A stretch of 62,706 nucleotides of DNA from Candidatus Rokuibacteriota bacterium (GCA_003221455.1 QHRX01000024.1:1-62706); one strand, 5' to 3'; positions 31,032 to 42,561 are shown, counted from the stretch's first letter. Translations and numbers: made by a program. Notes: generated by a model from the letters alone, not told the origin.

Positions 31032-31862
31032 TCAGAGCCGCCAGCCGATCCACTCGGCGGTCGCACGCCCCATGATCCACTCGCGGTCCCCTCGGGAGAG
31101 AAAGTCGAGCGCGTCGGTAAAGAGGCGGATGGCGTCCGCGTAGGGACAGGTGAGGCGGGAGTAATCCGTGCCCCAGAGCATGCGCCGGGAGCCGAAGGCC
31201 TCGTAGATGCGGCGAACGTGCGAGTGGAGCCGCGGGAACGGGTAGGGCTCGCTCGAGTAGCACGGGAGCGCCGAGACTTTGGCCGCGACGGCCGGGTACT
31301 TCGCGAGCGCCAGGACCTGGTCGAGGTCCTCGAACGCGGCATCGTCCTTCAGCGCACCCGGCCGCGCGAGATGATCGAGGATCAGTCGGAGCCGGGGGTG
31401 TCGGGCGGCGATCGGGGCGAGGGCCGGGGCCTGCCCCGGCACGAATACCATCAGCGGGACCCCCGCCTGTTCCGCCGCCGCCCAAAACCAGTCGAGCGAG
31501 CCGTCGCCGAGCCAGGCCTGCCAGAGGGGCAGATGGAAAGTCAAGCGGATGCCGAGCATGCCGGGCTCGGAGAGCCAGTGCCGGAGCCGGCCCTCGGCGC
31601 CCGGCGCCGTCGGGTCGAATCGGCCCATCACGGCGAACCGGTCCGGATGAGCCCTGGCGGCAGTCAGCGCGTCAGAGTTGTCGTCGCCGATCCACGACGG
31701 CGGCACCAGTACGGCCCGTGCGACGCCGGCGCCGTCCATCACGCGAAGGACCTCCTCCGCGCTGAGCGAGCGTCCGTGGGCGTAGGCCGCCCGGCCCGGG
31801 GGCCAGGGACGACTCGGTGTGTCGGGATTCCAGACGTGAATCTGGGCATCAATGATCGTCAT
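31032..31862 (-). CDS. Amidohydrolase family protein (2-pyrone-4,6-dicarboxylate lactonase / amidohydrolase_2 type)
   Basis: MTIIDAQIHVWNPDTP, RLILDHLARP, RMLWGTDYSRLTCPY. Confidence 0.88.
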   Translation of the reverse strand: MTIIDAQIHVWNPDTPSRPWPPGRAAYAHGRSLSAEEVLRVMDGAGVARAVLVPPSWIGDDNSDALTAARAHPDRFAVMGRFDPTAPGAEGRLRHWLSEPGMLGIRLTFHLPLWQAWLGDGSLDWFWAAAEQAGVPLMVFVPGQAPALAPIAARHPRLRLILDHLARPGALKDDAAFEDLDQVLALAKYPAVAAKVSALPCYSSEPYPFPRLHSHVRRIYEAFGSRRMLWGTDYSRLTCPYADAIRLFTDALDFLSRGDREWIMGRATAEWIGWRL

Positions 31863-32103
31863 GGCGTCGTCTCCTCGGCGCGACGCGCCGTGCCGCCCCT
31901 GTCGAATCGCCAGTCCCCGCGGCGACCCGACCAATCGGCCTCGAACTCGGTCCGGCACGAAACAGCGACGTCTCCTCCGTCCGAGCGCGCGCCGAGCCCG
32001 GCCGCGGCGGGTCCTGGCAATCGACCGACGGGGCCCAGCGTCAGCGTGAATGGCGCGACCGCGTGGGACACCGGTCGTCGAACAGTCTCGTGTCGCCTGC
32101 CGC

Positions 32104-32664
32104 TCACCCGTCGCGGAACCCGGACGCCCGCGCCCGGCGCGCGTTGTCGAGCGCGCGGTCCACGTAGTAGCCGAGCACGGTGCCGTAGAAGACGGCGTGG
32201 GCGGGGAGCTGGTCCAGTGGGTCCCCGTTCGCCCGGATCCACTCCCACCCCGCCAGCGGCGCCACGGCGAGGAAGTTTACGGCCCAGAGCGCCACACCGT
32301 AGAGCCCCCCGGCGCCGACGACGATCGCGGTCGACGGCGACATTTCCGCCGAGGACATCACGAGGCCGAAGAACGCGCCGAATAGGGCGGACAGGAGTAC
32401 GTGCAGGGCCCCGCCCGTGACGACGGCCGAGCCGAGCGGGTAGCCCGGGTCGAGCGCGGCCCCCGCGGTCACGATCCCGGCGGCGATCCGCGCCGACCTG
32501 CCGCCGCCGACCGCCACGATCTCGAACACCGCGAGCGGGACACCCGCCACGATCCCCCCGGCGAGGCCCTGGTCGAGCCACCACCAGAGGGGCGGGCGCG
32601 GCCAGCGCCAGTCCCGCGCGGGGGGCGTCCCCTCCGGTTGATGCGCCACGCCGACAGTATGCAC
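32104..32664 (-). CDS. Hypothetical membrane protein
   Basis: Several hydrophobic segments, e.g. LHVLLSALFGAFFGLVMSSAEM and AIVVGAGGLYGVALWAVNFLAVAPL. Confidence 0.6.
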   Translation of the reverse strand: MHTVGVAHQPEGTPPARDWRWPRPPLWWWLDQGLAGGIVAGVPLAVFEIVAVGGGRSARIAAGIVTAGAALDPGYPLGSAVVTGGALHVLLSALFGAFFGLVMSSAEMSPSTAIVVGAGGLYGVALWAVNFLAVAPLAGWEWIRANGDPLDQLPAHAVFYGTVLGYYVDRALDNARRARASGFRDG

Positions 32665-32981
32665 TGGCGCGGGCGCGTGAGGGCCGGGGATGGCGGAGGC
32701 TACGCCGAGCGCGGCCAGTCGAGGCCGGGGTCCGAGGCGCTCAGGAACTCAGCGCCCTAGCAGCACGGCGGGCGGCTCAGGACGAGTCGCCCCTGCTCTT
32801 TCGGGCCCAGAAGCGGAGACCACCGCGGAGCCCAGTTCACAGGGCTCCGGAACGGCCGCGATGGAGGGGGCGCTGGCGCAGGCCATCGATTCCCGCAACG
32901 GCCGCGCGCTGTCTAGCTCTCGAAGCCGCAGACGTCCCGGCCGCCCGCGACGGCGGTTTCCGGGGCGGCCCCGGTCGCCGG

Positions 32982-33407
32982 TCACCCCTGCTTTTTCGCG
33001 ACGCCGTGGACGACCGAGGTCGTATCGGTCCCGATCAACTGAACCTCGTTATTCGAGGTGATCACAAAGGCCAGCGTCTCCGTATGCCCGGGGACGAACT
33101 GACAGGTCGCCGTCCCCATCCCTGTCGGGTCGACGGAATACATGCAGGAGAAGGTCTGGTGGATGACCGCCGCGCCGGTGGAGTATCCGACGCTCAGCGT
33201 TCGCAGGCCGTTCAGGATGTTGCCGTGCCCATCCGCATACAACGAGCCGACCGCGGCGACGCGGGTCCCGTCGACGAAGGCCCCGTCGAAGGAGAACCCG
33301 TACGTGCCCTGGACGTTGCCCACCGTGAAGGAGCCGGCGCCGGACCCCGAAGCGGCCAGCGTGACGAGCCCCAACGCCAACACCGGAACCGACAGCCATT
33401 TCGTCAT
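32982..33407 (-). CDS. Hypothetical secreted protein
   Basis: Signal peptide MTKWLSVPVLALGLVTLAASGSGAGSFTVGNVQGTYGFSFDG; extracellular-type beta-rich sequence. Confidence 0.6.
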   Translation of the reverse strand: MTKWLSVPVLALGLVTLAASGSGAGSFTVGNVQGTYGFSFDGAFVDGTRVAAVGSLYADGHGNILNGLRTLSVGYSTGAAVIHQTFSCMYSVDPTGMGTATCQFVPGHTETLAFVITSNNEVQLIGTDTTSVVHGVAKKQG

Positions 33408-33639
33408 CGACGATGCTCCTCTGGTCAGGTCGTTCGCGGCCACTCTGGCGGGGGCCACCAACCGCTCCCCGGTGCGTTCGCCGAGGCCTCACGTCACCGC
33501 GGCCGCACCGAGGCAGGTGGTGGGGAGATACAACTTTCGGGCCATCGGCGGTGGCATTGTAAGGACGGGAGTTTACAGCGACGGGTGTCGACCGGAGACT
33601 TCCCGGATGCGACAGTCGACTGTCGCGTCCGTCGCGCGA

Positions 33640-35025
<1,386 letters not shown>

Positions 35026-35307
35026 CACAGTACGCCTCCGGGGAGGACGGCGACCGCCCCCCGCTCGGGTAGAAGGCAACCCGCGTACCAATCGATAACT
35101 GGCTGATCTGCCGGTCGAGTTTGACGCGGGTCGCCTCGTGAGTGTGCCCCCTGGGCATCGACAGGACAGCGTGGCACGGGGAGTCCTGCGGTCTCGCCTC
35201 CCCGCCCCCCGGCCTGGCGGGATGAAGTGTCCGGAGACCCCCATTTGACCAGCGCGCAGAAGTTCGGAGAGACTCGTGCGTGAGGCTCTGACGCCTGAGG
35301 AGGGGCG

Positions 35308-36105
35308 ATGCAAAGAGACGACGTGGAGCGCCGTGTGCTGGACGCCGTAGGGCGCGCGATGGGGCAGTTCTCGATGCTGCGGCCGGGTGACCGGGTCGCC
35401 GTGGGGGTGTCGGGGGGAAAGGACAGCCTCTGCCTGCTCCATGCCCTCGTCCTCCACCAGCGACGCGTGCCGGTCAGCTACGAGCTGATCGTCCTCACCA
35501 TCGAGCAGGGCAAGTTCACGGCCCCGATCACGGCGCTCGCGTCGCAGATCGAGCGCCTGGGGGTCCGATGGGTGGTGCGCGAGGACCCCGCCACGCTCCG
35601 GCTCGTGCGAGCGGGCGCCGCGCACGGCTGCGACGTCTGCAGCCGCCACCGGCGACGCACCCTCTACCAGGTCGCCGCGGAGCTCGGCTGCACGACCTTG
35701 GCGCTCGGTCACACGGCCGACGACTGCGCGGAGGCGCTCCTGCGGAACATCCTGTTCAACGGCCGGATCGCCTCCCTGCCGCCGGTCGCCCAGTCGCGGA
35801 AAGGAACGCTCCGGCTGATCCGCCCGCTCGTCTACGCCACCGAGGAGTTGACGGCCGCGTACGCGACCGCCCAAGGGTTCCGCACCGTCGGCTGCGTCTG
35901 CGGCGAGCGGGCGAGCGTGCGCCGGGAGATCCGCGACTTCCTCGCGGGCCTCCGTCACCGGCACCCGGGCGTGGCGGAATCGATCGGCGCCGCCCTCGCC
36001 AACGTGAGCCCCTACACGCTGTTCGACCGAGCGCTCACCAAGGCGGGCGCTGACGTCTCGCCGGCTCTCGCCGGGGCGCCGGACGAGGACGCGTCGCGCG
36101 CGTGA
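35308..36105 (+). CDS. PP-loop ATPase, TtcA-like tRNA thiolation family protein
   Basis: PP-loop VGVSGGKDSLCLLHAL, CDVCSRHRRRTLYQVA CxxC, LALGHTADDCAEALLRNILFNG. Confidence 0.85.
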   Translation: MQRDDVERRVLDAVGRAMGQFSMLRPGDRVAVGVSGGKDSLCLLHALVLHQRRVPVSYELIVLTIEQGKFTAPITALASQIERLGVRWVVREDPATLRLVRAGAAHGCDVCSRHRRRTLYQVAAELGCTTLALGHTADDCAEALLRNILFNGRIASLPPVAQSRKGTLRLIRPLVYATEELTAAYATAQGFRTVGCVCGERASVRREIRDFLAGLRHRHPGVAESIGAALANVSPYTLFDRALTKAGADVSPALAGAPDEDASRA

Positions 36106-36821
36106 CCCGGCCGCCTCTCCAGGCGCTCCTGCTCGATCTCGACGACACCCTCCTCGACTACTCCGGCTCCGCCGCCCGGTGCTGGGAGGAGGCGTGCCGG
36201 GCCGTCGCCGGACCAGCGGGGGTGGACCCGGAGGCGCTCGCCGGAGCCATCGCCCTAGTCGGTCCCTGGTTCTGGTCGGATCCCGCGCGCCACCGCCGCG
36301 AGCGCGTCGACATGCTGCGCGCCTGGGAGCGGATCGGCGCGCGCGCGCTGGCGCGCCTCGGGGTCGCCCCCGACGGCCTCGCGGCCGCCCTGGCCCGGGA
36401 CTTCGCCGCCCGCCGCCGGGAGGCGATCCGCCTCTTCCCCGACGCACGCGGGACCCTCGAGCGGCTCCGGCGTCGGGGCATTCCGCTCGCCCTCGTGACG
36501 AACGGCGACGCGGGCCAGCAGCGCGACAAGATCGAGCAGCACGACCTCGCACGCTATTTCGACGCGATCGTCATTGAGGGGGAGTTCGGCGCCGGCAAGC
36601 CCGACGAGGTGGTCTACCGGCACGCGCTGGCCGCGCTCGGCGTCGCGCCCGCCGAGGCCTGGATGGCGGGCGACCATCTGGAGTTCGACGTGGAAGCGCC
36701 GCAGCGGCTCGGGCTTCGCGGCGTGTGGGTCGATCGCCCCGGACGCGGCCTGCCCGCGGAGAGCACGGTCCGGCCCGACCGGATCATCCGCGCGCTGGGA
36801 GAGCTGACCGACGGGCTCTGA
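36102..36821 (+). CDS. HAD-superfamily hydrolase
   Basis: LLLDLDDTLLDYSG, PLALVTNGD, GKPDEVVYRHAL, WMAGDHLEFDV; overlaps the upstream gene stop. Confidence 0.9.
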   Translation: MTRPPLQALLLDLDDTLLDYSGSAARCWEEACRAVAGPAGVDPEALAGAIALVGPWFWSDPARHRRERVDMLRAWERIGARALARLGVAPDGLAAALARDFAARRREAIRLFPDARGTLERLRRRGIPLALVTNGDAGQQRDKIEQHDLARYFDAIVIEGEFGAGKPDEVVYRHALAALGVAPAEAWMAGDHLEFDVEAPQRLGLRGVWVDRPGRGLPAESTVRPDRIIRALGELTDGL

Positions 36822-37279
36822 TCTGACGTCAACGGCGCGTCGCTGTCCGCGAGGCGCTCGTCTACCTTCGACGGACGTAACGACGGCGGACTGGCGGGCG
36901 CGATCGCGGAAATGGCCGGCGTCGCCCTGCGATCCGGGGCCGCCGGTCGGAGTAGGAACTATCAGCGGCACTGCGGCCGTGGAATCGACTCGACGCGAGA
37001 CGACTTTCATACGTGGGTTGAGGAGAAACGGCTTTATGTCGTGAAGGTTATCCGTGCCGTCCTTCGATTGGTGGCCCCATATCGGAAGCTGCTGCGCTGG
37101 TCCATCGGGAGTCTTGCTCCTACACCGTCTCTATCGGATTAGCCTCCTCTCTATGTCACTTTGCCGCCTCCAGGGGACACGCTCCTAGAGGGGGTCGCGT
37201 GAGCTGGCTCGTGACCCCACCCGTGAGCGACCGCGGCCGCGTCGTGGCGGCCGACACGAGCGCTCGCCGCGTATGGACC

Positions 37280-37621
37280 TCACAGGCCCAACGCCTTCCG
37301 GAGTCCTTGATCGATCGCCTCCACATCGGGCGTGGCCATCGTGCCCAGCTTTCGATCGATCATGGTTCGCTTGATCGTCCGGAAGATTGCGGTCGCCACG
37401 GAGGGGAAGAGCAAACCGGCCCCCTTCCAGTCTGAGATCAAGTGATCGCAGAAAAGACGACGTCGCGCCACATTGCTGGTAATGGCCGCCACGATTACTT
37501 CCTGCCGCCCCCGGTGGTAGGCGGCAGAGCTGATCACGACGGCGGGGCGAACTTTCTTCCCCGACTCATCGGAAAACACGAACCCTACCAAGACGACGTC
37601 GCCTCGGCTACACGCGGTCAT
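37280..37621 (-). CDS. MazF/PemK-family toxin (type II TA)
   Basis: RGDVVLVGFVFSDESGKKVRPAVVISSAAYH... typical MazF N-terminus. Confidence 0.85.
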   Translation of the reverse strand: MTACSRGDVVLVGFVFSDESGKKVRPAVVISSAAYHRGRQEVIVAAITSNVARRRLFCDHLISDWKGAGLLFPSVATAIFRTIKRTMIDRKLGTMATPDVEAIDQGLRKALGL

Positions 37622-37868
37622 ATTGCGAATCTCGCGGGTTGTCCCAGAGCCCCGCGAGCACGGGATCCGCCTTTGCGGTCAAGGCGAGCATGCCCTCGCT
37701 CTCATCCCCGAGGTCTTCGCGCAACCGTTCCTCGATCGCCTCCAGGATATACTGCCGGACCGTGAGGTCTCGCTTCGCGGCGGCCAGCCGGAGGCGACGC
37801 CGCACTTCTGGCCGTACGTCGAGGCTGATCCGCGGCCGTTTCGGCGATGACTCCATTGGTCGTGGCAT
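37608..37868 (-). CDS. Ribbon-helix-helix antitoxin partner
   Basis: KRPRISLDVRPEVRRRLRLAAAKRDLTVRQYILEAIEERLRE; 14-bp overlap with the downstream mazF-like start. Confidence 0.78.
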   Translation of the reverse strand: MPRPMESSPKRPRISLDVRPEVRRRLRLAAAKRDLTVRQYILEAIEERLREDLGDESEGMLALTAKADPVLAGLWDNPRDSQYDRV

Positions 37869-38035
37869 CTGCGTTCCCCCCCTTCGCGACGAAGGGTGAC
37901 ACAGAGTGTCCATGGTGTCAATGACGCCAAGGAACATCGATCAGCTGAATGGTAGCCGAGCGCCCGGTACCAGCGGTCAGGCGCGACGGCCCCCCCTCGG
38001 GAGTCGGCTGGGCGGGCCCCGGCCGACCGGCCGCG

Positions 38036-38362
38036 TCAGCGGCTCGCGGGGCGGAAGATCGGACCGCGCAGCTCGTCGATCGAGGCCAGCGTGACGGGCT
38101 GGCCCGCCGAGAGCCCCGCGGGGTCGCCCTCGAGGCGCGCCGTGAGCCGCGGGCCCTCCACCAGCTCGAGGAGGCCGACCGCGTACGGCGCCTCGGCCTC
38201 GTAGCGCGCGGGCGCCACACGGATCACCGTCCACGAGACGAGCCGGCCGCGCCCCGAGAGGGTGACGTCGCTGCCGTCGGCGGCGCCGCAGGCGGGGCAG
38301 GAGCGTCCCCGATCGAGCGAGAGGGTGCCGCAGCCGGCGCAGCGACGGGCCGGGAGCGTCAG
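38036..38362 (-). CDS. Zn-ribbon / OB-fold (DUF35-type) acyl-CoA-associated protein
   Basis: Manual translation of the minus strand: TLPARRCAGCGTLSLDRGRSCPACGAADGSDVTLSGRGRLVSWTVIRVAPARYEAEAPYAVGLLELVEGPRLTARL; ORF caller shows only the internal GTG (38227); likely CTG start overlapping the thiolase stop (CTGA). Confidence 0.75.
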   Translation of the reverse strand: MTLPARRCAGCGTLSLDRGRSCPACGAADGSDVTLSGRGRLVSWTVIRVAPARYEAEAPYAVGLLELVEGPRLTARLEGDPAGLSAGQPVTLASIDELRGPIFRPASR

Positions 38363-39516
38363 AGCCTCCCGAGGATCGTCACCGTGCTGACGACGCCGGT
38401 CCCGCCGAGGTTGTGGGCGAGGGCGACCTCGGCGTTCCGCACCTGGTTCGCGGCGTCGCCGCGGAGCTGGCGCACGAGCTCGTAGACCTGGGCACAGCCG
38501 GTCGCGCCGACCGGGTGGCCCTTGGCGATGAGCCCCCCGGAGGGGTTGACGGCGACCTTGCCGTCGAGGCCGGTCCAGCCTTCCTCGACGGCCGGCCCGC
38601 CCTTGCCCTTCGGAAAGAAGCCCAGGTCCTCGGTGGCGACGATCTCGGCGATCGTGAAGCAGTCGTGCACCTCCGCCACCTGGACCTCGGCGGGGGTCAC
38701 CCGCGCCATCGCGTAGGCTTCGCGCGCGGCGCGCACGGTCGCCGGGAACGACGTGAGGTCCGTCGTCTCCCAGAGCGTCGCTGGCCCGGTGGCGTGCCCG
38801 CTGCCGAGCACCCGGACGGGCGTGCGGTGAAAGTCACGGCCGCGGTCGGCGGGGCAGAGCACGAGGGCGGCGGCGCCGTCGGAGATGGGCGGGCAGTCGA
38901 AGAGCCGGAGGGGGTCGGCGATCAGCCGCGAGCCGAGGACCTCGTCGAGGGTGACCCGCCGGCGGAACTGGGCCTTCGGGTTGGCCGCGCCGAGCCCGTG
39001 GTTCTTGACCGAGACGAGCCCGACCTGCTCGCGCGTGGTGCCGTAGCGCGCCATGTGCTCGCGCATGATGATGCCGAACGCGCCCGGAAAGGTGAGCCCC
39101 GTGCGCATCTCGCGCTCCTCGTCGCCCGCGGTGGCGAGGGCGGCGGTCACCTCGGGGGTCGGCGACGCGGTCATCTTCTCGGCGCCCGCCACCAGGACGA
39201 AGTCGTAGAGGCCGAGCGCGATTCCGAGGACGCCGTGGCGGAGCGCGATGCCCCCCGAGGCGCAGGCGCCCTCGACCTTCGTGGCCGGGATGCCCGGGAG
39301 TCCGAGCCGCCCGGCGAGGAGTGCGGCCAGCGAGCCCTGGCTCGCGAGCCGCTCGCCGACGAAGTTACCGACATAGAGGGCCTGGATCTGCCCGCGCGGG
39401 ACGCGCGAGTCGGCCAGCGCCTCGCGGCACGCGGCGACGGCGAGCTCGACGAGGCCCGTGCCCTCCACCCGACCGAACGGGGTGGAGCCGACGCCAACGA
39501 TCGCCACCTCTCGCAT
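38359..39516 (-). CDS. Thiolase family protein (SCP2/acetyl-CoA acetyltransferase-like)
   Basis: VEGACASGGIALRHG; VHDCFTIAE; NPSGGLIAKGHPVGATGCAQ. Confidence 0.92.
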   Translation of the reverse strand: MREVAIVGVGSTPFGRVEGTGLVELAVAACREALADSRVPRGQIQALYVGNFVGERLASQGSLAALLAGRLGLPGIPATKVEGACASGGIALRHGVLGIALGLYDFVLVAGAEKMTASPTPEVTAALATAGDEEREMRTGLTFPGAFGIIMREHMARYGTTREQVGLVSVKNHGLGAANPKAQFRRRVTLDEVLGSRLIADPLRLFDCPPISDGAAALVLCPADRGRDFHRTPVRVLGSGHATGPATLWETTDLTSFPATVRAAREAYAMARVTPAEVQVAEVHDCFTIAEIVATEDLGFFPKGKGGPAVEEGWTGLDGKVAVNPSGGLIAKGHPVGATGCAQVYELVRQLRGDAANQVRNAEVALAHNLGGTGVVSTVTILGRL

Positions 39517-39549
39517 GGACGGCCCCCCTCCCTTTCTACTCTACCCCCG

Positions 39550-40527
39550 TCAGGGCTCGGGGGGGCGCGACCGCCTGGGGCCGGCCCCGGGCGCTTCTCC
39601 CGCGGGCGCGCCGAGTCGTCCGCCGGGCGCGCCGACCCCGGGCCCGGTCAGGAGCCGTCGCACGTCGTCGGCGTAGCGGACCTCCGAGTCGTCCTGGGGC
39701 CGGTAGCCCAGCACGCGGCGGGCGCTCTCGAGCGACCAAAAGGCCCGGGTGTTGTCGCTGACCCCGTAGACCACGAGCCAGGGGACGCCGTGCTCGTTCT
39801 CGATGCGCGGCGTCTCGATGCTCCGGCGGAAGAGCTGACGGAGGTCGCGCTCGCTCACCCACGCCCCGAGGTCGCGCTTGAAGTTGGCGAGGCCCGACCC
39901 GCCGGGCCCCACATGCTGCTCCCGGAGCGGACCCTCGTAGTGCGCGCCCGACACGTCGCGGGGCGCGCCGATCCGCACCTGCACCACTTCGAGCTTCCGG
40001 CCGAAGGCGCCAGAGGCGTAGACGAAGCCCAGGAGCTCGTAGCAGGCCTTCGCCCAGCCGTAGAAGTTGTCGGACAGCGGCGGGTCGTCGGGGGAGACCA
40101 GCTCGCGCCCGCGCGCGTGGACCAGCGCGTGCTCGTACCAGTCGGCCGCGTGATTCGAGCTCGCCGCGACCACCCGTCGCACGCCGGCGTCGTAGGCGGC
40201 GCGGTAGACGTTCTGGGCCATCCGGACGTTGGCGAACTCGGTCTCGAACCGGTCGCCCGGCGGCACGTCCTCGGCCCCGCCCGCGTGTCCGGGGGGCCGG
40301 TAGCCGAGGTGCACGACGGCGTCGACGCCGGCGAAGAGGCTCTGGTAGCGCGTCCGGTCCGGATCGGTCAGGTCCGCCACCACGACCCCGGGCACGCGGC
40401 GGCCGCCGCGGTCGGTCTCCGTCACGTCCACGAGGCGGAGGTCGAACTCGCGCCGGAACTCGTCGAGAAGCTGGCCGGCGATGTAGCCGCTGGCCCCCGT
40501 CATCAGCACCGCTCGCTTGCCCGCCAC
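39550..40527 (-). CDS. NAD-dependent epimerase/dehydratase (extended SDR)
   Basis: AVLMTGASGYIAGQLLDEF, VVHLGYRPPGH, NFYGWAKACYE (YxxxK). Confidence 0.88.
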   Translation of the reverse strand: MAGKRAVLMTGASGYIAGQLLDEFRREFDLRLVDVTETDRGGRRVPGVVVADLTDPDRTRYQSLFAGVDAVVHLGYRPPGHAGGAEDVPPGDRFETEFANVRMAQNVYRAAYDAGVRRVVAASSNHAADWYEHALVHARGRELVSPDDPPLSDNFYGWAKACYELLGFVYASGAFGRKLEVVQVRIGAPRDVSGAHYEGPLREQHVGPGGSGLANFKRDLGAWVSERDLRQLFRRSIETPRIENEHGVPWLVVYGVSDNTRAFWSLESARRVLGYRPQDDSEVRYADDVRRLLTGPGVGAPGGRLGAPAGEAPGAGPRRSRPPEP

Positions 40528-40555
40528 GTCCCCGCTCGCCCCCGCCGACCTGCGC

Positions 40556-41776
40556 TCAGGCCCGGCCGGCGGCCTGGCGGCCGCGGCGGGAGACCGCATC
40601 GATCGTGACGGCGGCCAAGAGCACGCCGCCCGTGATCATGAACTTGACCGACGACGCGAGCGCCAGCAGGTCCATCCCGTTCGAGATGGAGCCGATCACG
40701 AGCGCGCCGAGCAGCGCCGACCAGATGGTGCCCCGCCCGCCGAAGAGGCTCGTGCCCCCGATCACGGCCGCCGCGATCGCGTTGAGCACGACGTCGCCGC
40801 TGCCCGAGGACTGGTTCACGGCGAGCAGGCGAGAGGCGGCCAGGATCCCGCCGCAGGCGGCGAGGGTCGCGGACAGCGTGAACACGAGGACGCGCACCCG
40901 ATCGACCGCGACGCCGGCGCGCCGGGCCGCCTCCGCGTTGCCGCCGACGGCGAAGACGTGCCGGCCCCAGCCGGTCCGCGTGGTCACCCAGTCGAAGGCG
41001 ACGACGAAGCCCAGGAGGATCAGCATCGCCAGCGGCACGCCGCGGCCGGCGTCGAGGACGGCGATGGCCAGCAGGATCCCGCCGCCGACCAGGACGATCC
41101 GGGCGACGAGCGCGCCCGTCGTGCCGACGCCGAGCCCGGCGGCCACGCGCCGGCGGCGCGCGCGGGAGAGGCTCGCGAGGAAGACCGCGACCGCGGCGAG
41201 CCCGACGAACCAGCCCAGCCGCGGCCCCAGGAAGATTCCGGCCAGGTTCGTGATCGCGGGGTCGGTGAGGTTGACCGTGCCCGTGTCGCCGAGCACCCAG
41301 AGCAGCAGGCCCTGCCAGCCGAGGAGGCCCGCCAGGGTGACCACGAACGAGGGGACGCGGAAGCGCGTGATCCAGACGCCCTGGAGGAGACCGATGCCGG
41401 CGCCGGCGAGGACGCCGACGCCGACGGCCAGGGCGCCGGGCAGGCCCGCCTTGACGTTGAGCACGGCCATGACGGCGGCGCAGAGCCCGCTGACGGCGCC
41501 GACCGACAGGTCGATCTCGCCCAGCAGCAGGACCAGCACCACGCCGACGGAGATCGTGCCCATGGCGGCGATCTGGAGGACCAGGTTCGTGAGGTTGCGC
41601 GGGGTGAGAAAGTTCGGGTTCAGCGACTGGAAGACGATCGCGATCAGGATCAGCGCGGCGACGACCGGCAGCGAGCCGATCTCGCCCTGGGAGACGCGGC
41701 GCCAGACCCCCTCGAGGGTCCCGGCGAGCCCCGGCCGGTCGGCGATCAGCCGGGGGTCGCCGGCGATCGCACTCAC
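40556..41776 (-). CDS. Sugar ABC transporter permease (XylH/RbsC-like)
   Basis: GTG start; LLLGEIDLSVGAVSGLCAAVMAV, GRHVFAVGGNAEAARRAGV, VIGGTSLFGGRGTIWSALLGAL. Confidence 0.92.
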   Translation of the reverse strand: MSAIAGDPRLIADRPGLAGTLEGVWRRVSQGEIGSLPVVAALILIAIVFQSLNPNFLTPRNLTNLVLQIAAMGTISVGVVLVLLLGEIDLSVGAVSGLCAAVMAVLNVKAGLPGALAVGVGVLAGAGIGLLQGVWITRFRVPSFVVTLAGLLGWQGLLLWVLGDTGTVNLTDPAITNLAGIFLGPRLGWFVGLAAVAVFLASLSRARRRRVAAGLGVGTTGALVARIVLVGGGILLAIAVLDAGRGVPLAMLILLGFVVAFDWVTTRTGWGRHVFAVGGNAEAARRAGVAVDRVRVLVFTLSATLAACGGILAASRLLAVNQSSGSGDVVLNAIAAAVIGGTSLFGGRGTIWSALLGALVIGSISNGMDLLALASSVKFMITGGVLLAAVTIDAVSRRGRQAAGRA

Positions 41777-42561
41777 GCGGCGCCGGCGGGCGCCGGCGTC
41801 CCGAACTCGGCGCCGGTGATCGCGGCCACGATCTGCTCGCGGCTGGCCGCGCGGGCGTCGAAGTTGCCGGCGCGCCGCCCGAGGCGCAGGACCACGATGC
41901 GGTCGCAGACCTCGAAGACGTCGGCCAGGTTGTGGCTGATCACGACCACGCCGAGGCCCTGGGCACGCAGGCGCTTGATCAGGTCCAAGACCTGGCGCGT
42001 CTGCGCGACCCCGAGCGCGGCCGTGGGCTCGTCGAGGAGCACGACCTTGCTGTTCCACATGACGGACCGGGCGACCGCGACCGACTGCCGTTGCCCGCCC
42101 GACAGGGAGGCGATCGGCGTGCGCACGCTCGGGATCTGGACGGAGAGGTCGCGGAGCACCTGGATCGCCCGCTGCTCCATGGTGACCTCGTCGAGCGCCG
42201 CCACCAGGCCGGGGATGACCGGCCGGACCACCTCGCGGCCGAGGAAGAGGTTGGCGACCACGTCCAGGTTGTCGCAGAGGGCGAGGTCTTGGTAGACGGT
42301 CGAGATCCCGAGCCGCGCGGTGTCATTCGGCCCGCCGATCGTCACCTGGCGCCCTTCGAAATGGACCTCCCCCGAATCGGTCGCGTAGATCCCGGCGACG
42401 GCCTTGATCAGGCTCGACTTGCCGGCGCCGTTGTCGCCGACGAGCCCGACCACCTCGCCCGCGTACACCTCGAAATCGACGTCGTAGAGCGCCTGGACGG
42501 CGCCGAATCGCTTGCGGATCCCGCGGAGCTCGAGGAGCGGCGTCCGGTCGGGGCGAGCCAT
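41773..42561 (-). CDS. Sugar ABC transporter ATP-binding protein
   Basis: Walker A GDNGAGKSSLIKA, signature LSGGQRQSVAVAR, Walker B VVLLDEPTAALG. Confidence 0.94.
   Translation of the reverse strand: MARPDRTPLLELRGIRKRFGAVQALYDVDFEVYAGEVVGLVGDNGAGKSSLIKAVAGIYATDSGEVHFEGRQVTIGGPNDTARLGISTVYQDLALCDNLDVVANLFLGREVVRPVIPGLVAALDEVTMEQRAIQVLRDLSVQIPSVRTPIASLSGGQRQSVAVARSVMWNSKVVLLDEPTAALGVAQTRQVLDLIKRLRAQGLGVVVISHNLADVFEVCDRIVVLRLGRRAGNFDARAASREQIVAAITGAEFGTPAPAGAA

Noticed and set aside
35160-35300. Candidate sigma-54 promoter (TGGCACGGGGAGTCCTGC) upstream of the TtcA-like gene
   Set aside because: GG and GC elements are not at the required 10-nt spacing, so it does not match the -24/-12 consensus.
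36912-37142. 76-aa ORF in the AT-richer spacer before the toxin-antitoxin pair
   Set aside because: No recognisable domain; too short to support by sequence alone.
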